Below, one piece after another: positions 6,615 to 7,948 of a stretch of DNA of 7,948 nucleotides. The translations under genes and the position numbers were made by a program. Source of the stretch: an uncultured Lachnospiraceae bacterium (GTDB taxonomy: Bacteria > Bacillota > Clostridia > Lachnospirales > Lachnospiraceae); assembly GCA_947003375.1 (NCBI GenBank), contig CAMQOJ010000188.1:1-7948 (forward strand). Direction: 5' to 3'. Each line of letters opens with the position of its first letter. The stretch's first letter is position 1. The notes beneath the pieces are model-generated. The model had not been told where the DNA came from, did no database searches, and saw only the letters and a program-made list of their open reading frames with translations.

Positions 6615-7484
6615 CTATCTGGTATAGAAAATCTGCGCGATCGGCGAATCCGGCGACAGGATGACTGTCTTGTTCTTCCCGGTCAGGGAGGCCTTCAGCG
6701 CGTCCAGGCTGCGGACGAAGGAGTAGAATTCCTGCTTGGACTCGTCCCGGTAAGCCTCGGACAATATCCGCATATACTCCGCCTCCCCCTCGGCGATCAG
6801 GATCTCCGCGTCCTTCTCCGCCTCGGACAGGAGCACCGTCACTTCCTTGTCCGTGGTATTGCGGATGATCTGGGCCTCGGAGCTGCCCTCCGCGGTGTAG
6901 GTGGCGGCGATGTTGTCCCGCTCGGAGATCATGCGCTCATACACGGCGGCCTTGTTGTCCCCGGGGAGGTCCAGCTTCTTGGTCTCGAAGGACAGAAGCT
7001 CGATGCCGTACTGATCCAGGGAGCCGCCGATATTGGCCATGATGGCGGCGGACAGCTCTCCGTCCCGGCCGGAGATCACATCGTCCTGGGTGGTGCTGCT
7101 GATGACGTTCTTCGTGGAGTTGTACACGATGGCGTCCAGCCGCCCCTCCGCATTGGTGATGGAGGAGTTCAGGGTCTGGGCGAATTTCAGGGGATCCGCG
7201 ATGTACCACAGGATGTAGCTGTCGCAGATCATGGTCTTCTTGTCGCTGGTGATGACGTCCGAGGAGGGCAGGTCATAGAGCAGGATCTGCTTGGGCAGGG
7301 TGTCCACGCTCTGGATGAAGGGGATTTTGAAGCTGATTCCCGCCGTCCCCACCACATGGTCTATCTTTCCGAACTGGCGTACCAGGCTGTACTCGTTTTC
7401 CCTGGTGATGACGATGCTGGACGCACCGGCCACCAACAGTACGAACAATACTACGATTAAAAGGACTCTCTTTGCGATTTTCAT
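6615..7484 (-). CDS. hflC: HflC-like SPFH/Band 7 membrane protein
   Basis: Protein of 289 residues: an N-terminal membrane anchor (about 4-25, RVLLIVVLFVLLVAGASSIV), the SPFH/Band 7 domain (about 26-180, with ENEYSLVRQFGKI, GISFKIPFIQSV and DLPSSDVITSDKKT), then a charged coiled coil (about 180-250) with EAEKDAEILIAEGEAEYMRI typical of HflC. HflC pairs with HflK to form large membrane rings that, in E. coli, surround and modulate the FtsH protease; that role here is inherited from the family. The ATG at 7482-7484 is chosen because GGAGGT lies 6 nt upstream; a longer reading frame to 7598 adds 38 residues that look unrelated. The C-terminus (SPDSPIAQIFYTR) matches the usual end position. The hflK gene lies 134 bp upstream on the same strand, and the pair is convergent with the importer operon. 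Confidence 0.93.
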   Translation of the reverse strand: MKIAKRVLLIVVLFVLLVAGASSIVITRENEYSLVRQFGKIDHVVGTAGISFKIPFIQSVDTLPKQILLYDLPSSDVITSDKKTMICDSYILWYIADPLKFAQTLNSSITNAEGRLDAIVYNSTKNVISSTTQDDVISGRDGELSAAIMANIGGSLDQYGIELLSFETKKLDLPGDNKAAVYERMISERDNIAATYTAEGSSEAQIIRNTTDKEVTVLLSEAEKDAEILIAEGEAEYMRILSEAYRDESKQEFYSFVRSLDALKASLTGKNKTVILSPDSPIAQIFYTR

Positions 7485-7490
7485 ATATAT

Positions 7491-7496
7491 ACCTCC
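7491..7496 (-). promoter_or_regulatory. Ribosome binding site of hflC
   Basis: On the minus strand GGAGGT is followed by ATATAT and then ATG. This fixes the hflC start at 7484 instead of the longer upstream extension. Confidence 0.8.
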
Positions 7497-7585
7497 GGTT
7501 TCATTCTGCCATTCTGGCACGGTTGCCCGGCAGAGGCTGGATTTTCGTCTGCCATTTTTAGGACTTAATCCATGGTCATATTTAT

Positions 7586-7606
7586 GATGCCCGCGCACCT
7601 GGCATC
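7586..7606 (-). other. Hairpin in the hflK-hflC gap
   Basis: GATGCC (7586-7591) and GGCATC (7601-7606) form a perfect 6-bp stem with a 9-nt loop, 12 bp beyond the hflK stop codon. No T run follows on the minus strand, so it is not a typical terminator. The remaining gap also holds a small TGCCA/TGGCA hairpin (7507-7519) shortly before the hflC ribosome binding site. I see no clear promoter in the gap. These may tune the relative expression of hflK and hflC, but this is speculative. Confidence 0.4.
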
Positions 7607-7618
7607 TGGAGCAGGTCG

Positions 7619-7948
7619 TCAGTCCTCCGCTATCTCATCTGTGCCGTTCTGCGGTGCGGCTGAACTGTCCTGTACTGAACTGCCCTGTACTGGGCTCTGG
7701 CCGGAAGCGGGCGGCTGAGCCTGCTGCCCCTCGGCCTCCTCATCCTCCTGGGTCCCGGTGAAGGACTCCAGCGGATAGATGGTCTGGGTGTTCCCGTTGG
7801 GGCTCTCGATGACCACCTTCAGGTCAGGCAGCACATCCTCCATGGCCTCGTAGAACATGCGCTGTCTGGTGACGGCGGGGTTCTTGATGTACTCCTGGTA
7901 CATGGAGTTGAAGCGGGCCACCTGGGCAGTGGCTTCATTGATGCGCTC
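7619..7948 (-). CDS. hflK: HflK-like SPFH/Band 7 membrane protein, C-terminal 109 residues (5' part outside the window)
   Basis: The window edge cuts the gene within its coiled coil. The visible start ERINEATAQVARFNSMYQEY, followed by KNPAVTRQRMFYEAMEDVLP, is the conserved HflK segment that precedes the C-terminal tail in family members. It is followed by DLKVVIESPNGNTQTIYPLE and a low-complexity acidic, Gln/Pro/Ser-rich tail of about 45 residues ending DEIAED. Such disordered tails are usual for HflK and vary greatly in sequence. It is encoded upstream of hflC on the same strand, matching the standard hflK-hflC order. The N-terminal membrane anchor and Band 7 domain are not visible. Confidence 0.88.
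   Translation of the reverse strand, partial: ERINEATAQVARFNSMYQEYIKNPAVTRQRMFYEAMEDVLPDLKVVIESPNGNTQTIYPLESFTGTQEDEEAEGQQAQPPASGQSPVQGSSVQDSSAAPQNGTDEIAED
7661..7690 (-). repeat. 15-bp tandem duplication in the hflK tail
   Basis: Two adjacent 15-bp units (7661-7675 and 7676-7690) differ at one base. They encode VQGSS and VQDSS in the disordered C-terminal tail. The repeat keeps frame and is probably a slippage duplication of little functional weight. Confidence 0.75.

Noticed and set aside
6582..7460. A 292-codon plus-strand reading frame opposite hflC
   Set aside because: It is antisense to a clear hflC gene, with Gly/Val/Leu-rich content typical of a shadow frame. It also starts inside the inverted-repeat element.
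7481..7555. A 24-codon minus-strand ORF whose TGA overlaps the hflC ATG by 4 bp, possibly a coupled leader peptide
   Set aside because: It lacks a convincing ribosome binding site, and its sequence (MADENPASAGQPC and onwards) shows nothing recognisable. The overlap can arise by chance; conservation in relatives would be needed to revive it.

Overview
The window looks like part of a Clostridia genome, most likely Lachnospiraceae. This is inferred from mid-range GC content, strong AGGAGG-type ribosome binding sites, and a sugar-uptake locus of the lplB/ytcP type with a large membrane-anchored AraC/YesN-like regulator. No sequence search was possible, so the taxonomy is an inference.

Layout. 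Positions 1-968 (minus strand) hold the first 322 residues of a family GH2 beta-galactosidase whose catalytic part lies outside the window. Directly upstream of it on the same strand (1004 to about 3140) is a membrane-bound AraC-family regulator. It is split by a frameshift near 2749 and lacks its extreme N-terminus. Head-to-head with it on the plus strand is a carbohydrate ABC importer: a solute-binding protein (about 3132-4543), then two inner-membrane permeases (4615-5559 and 5553-6470). The binding-protein gene lacks its signal peptide and the start of its mature domain, and has a second frameshift near 3365. No ATPase gene is visible; importers of this kind often share an ATPase encoded elsewhere. 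A 144-bp intergenic region (6471-6614) is almost filled by a nested inverted-repeat element of 126 bp. Beyond it, on the minus strand, lie hflC (6615-7484) and the 3' end of hflK (7619-7948), which encode an SPFH/Band 7 membrane-protein pair unrelated to sugar uptake.

How the genes would work together. In an intact version of this locus the binding protein would capture a sugar outside the cell and the two permeases would import it. The sensor-regulator would control the divergent operons, and the GH2 enzyme would hydrolyse a beta-galactoside. The exact substrate cannot be read from the sequence.

Main oddity. Three lesions lie within about 630 bp (2749, about 3115-3145, and about 3365): a +1 frameshift, a head-to-head junction where both divergent genes lose their 5' ends and the promoter region between them is absent, and a -1 frameshift. 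All flanking genes read cleanly. This is either a recent deletion with gene decay or a local consensus/assembly fault. I see no clear sign of a new defence, mobile or CRISPR-like system. The most unusual non-coding structure is the 126-bp nested palindrome at 6480-6605.
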